Assembly (NCBI GenBank): GCA_913061385.1
Contig: CAJXTM010000247.1
Location: 1 to 6,289 of the forward strand
DNA length: 6,289 nt
Origin: an uncultured Rhodopirellula sp.
GTDB taxonomy: Bacteria > Planctomycetota > Planctomycetia > Pirellulales > Pirellulaceae
Direction: 5' to 3'
Position 1 is the first letter of the stretch; each line of letters begins with the position of its first letter. Shown one piece after another: positions 6,242 through 6,289 of this stretch. Position numbers and translations under genes: made by a program. The notes under the pieces were generated by a model. It worked only from the letters and a program-made list of their open reading frames with translations, was not told where the DNA came from and did not search any database.

Positions 6242-6289
6242 CTGTCTCTTATACACATCTGACGCTGCCGACGACTCCTTACGTGTAGA
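6242..6289 (-). other. Nextera i5-side adapter (library artefact)
   Basis: This is not genomic sequence. CTGTCTCTTATACACATCT (6242-6260) is the reverse complement of the Tn5 mosaic end. GACGCTGCCGACGA (6261-6274) is the read-1 transposase adapter. CTCCTTAC (6275-6282) is the reverse complement of the Nextera S505 index GTAAGGAG. GTGTAGA (6283-6289) is the start of the P5 primer complement. Genomic DNA ends at 6241. Confidence 0.98.

Noticed and set aside
6013..6258. Minus-strand ORF beginning MCIRDR
   Set aside because: Its start codon and first residues are encoded by the Tn5 mosaic end of the adapter, and the rest is antisense to the sigma-factor gene. The plus-strand MCIRDR frame at 31-183 is rejected for the same reason.

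Overview
The window is a 6.2-kb piece of bacterial DNA (positions 48-6241) with sequencing-library adapter still attached at both ends (1-47 and 6242-6289). Both adapters are Illumina Nextera/Tn5 type with readable index sequences, so both contig ends are artificial and the outermost gene on each side is cut. The most likely source is a member of the Planctomycetota. The reasons are an ECF sigma factor resembling the Rhodopirellula/Verrucomicrobium type, moderate GC, a divergent ketosynthase-like protein, and a large secreted Lys/Pro/Ala-rich protein without a familiar domain. This assignment is inferred from protein character; no marker gene is present.

Layout: (1) 48-1949, minus strand, is one uninterrupted 634-codon reading frame. 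It encodes a signal-peptide-bearing, probably largely disordered protein whose 3' end is lost at the contig edge. It is easy to miss because no stop codon lies inside the window; all apparent ORFs over this stretch in other frames are its shadows. (2) 1950-2144 is an intergenic gap with a 10-bp direct repeat. (3) 2145-2981, minus strand, is a complete SpoU/TrmH-family RNA 2'-O-methyltransferase. (4) 2982-3088 is a divergent intergenic region. (5) 3089-4225, plus strand, is a GNAT-like protein of about 380 residues. (6) 4226-4327 is a gap holding a 46-nt composite stem-loop. (7) 4328-5668, plus strand, is a beta-ketoacyl-synthase-fold protein whose catalytic cysteine is replaced by aspartate. 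(8) 5669-5837 is a gap with two inverted repeats, one enclosing T6 and T7 tracts. (9) 5838-6241, plus strand, is the 5' part of an ECF sigma factor cut inside region 4.

The GNAT-like gene and the ketosynthase-like gene lie in the same direction, about 100 nt apart, and may form an acyl-transfer or lipid-related pair; this is inference. The methyltransferase and the sigma factor look like independent neighbours. The points that most merit follow-up are the Asp-His-His ketosynthase homologue beside the acyltransferase-like gene, and the long secreted low-complexity protein.
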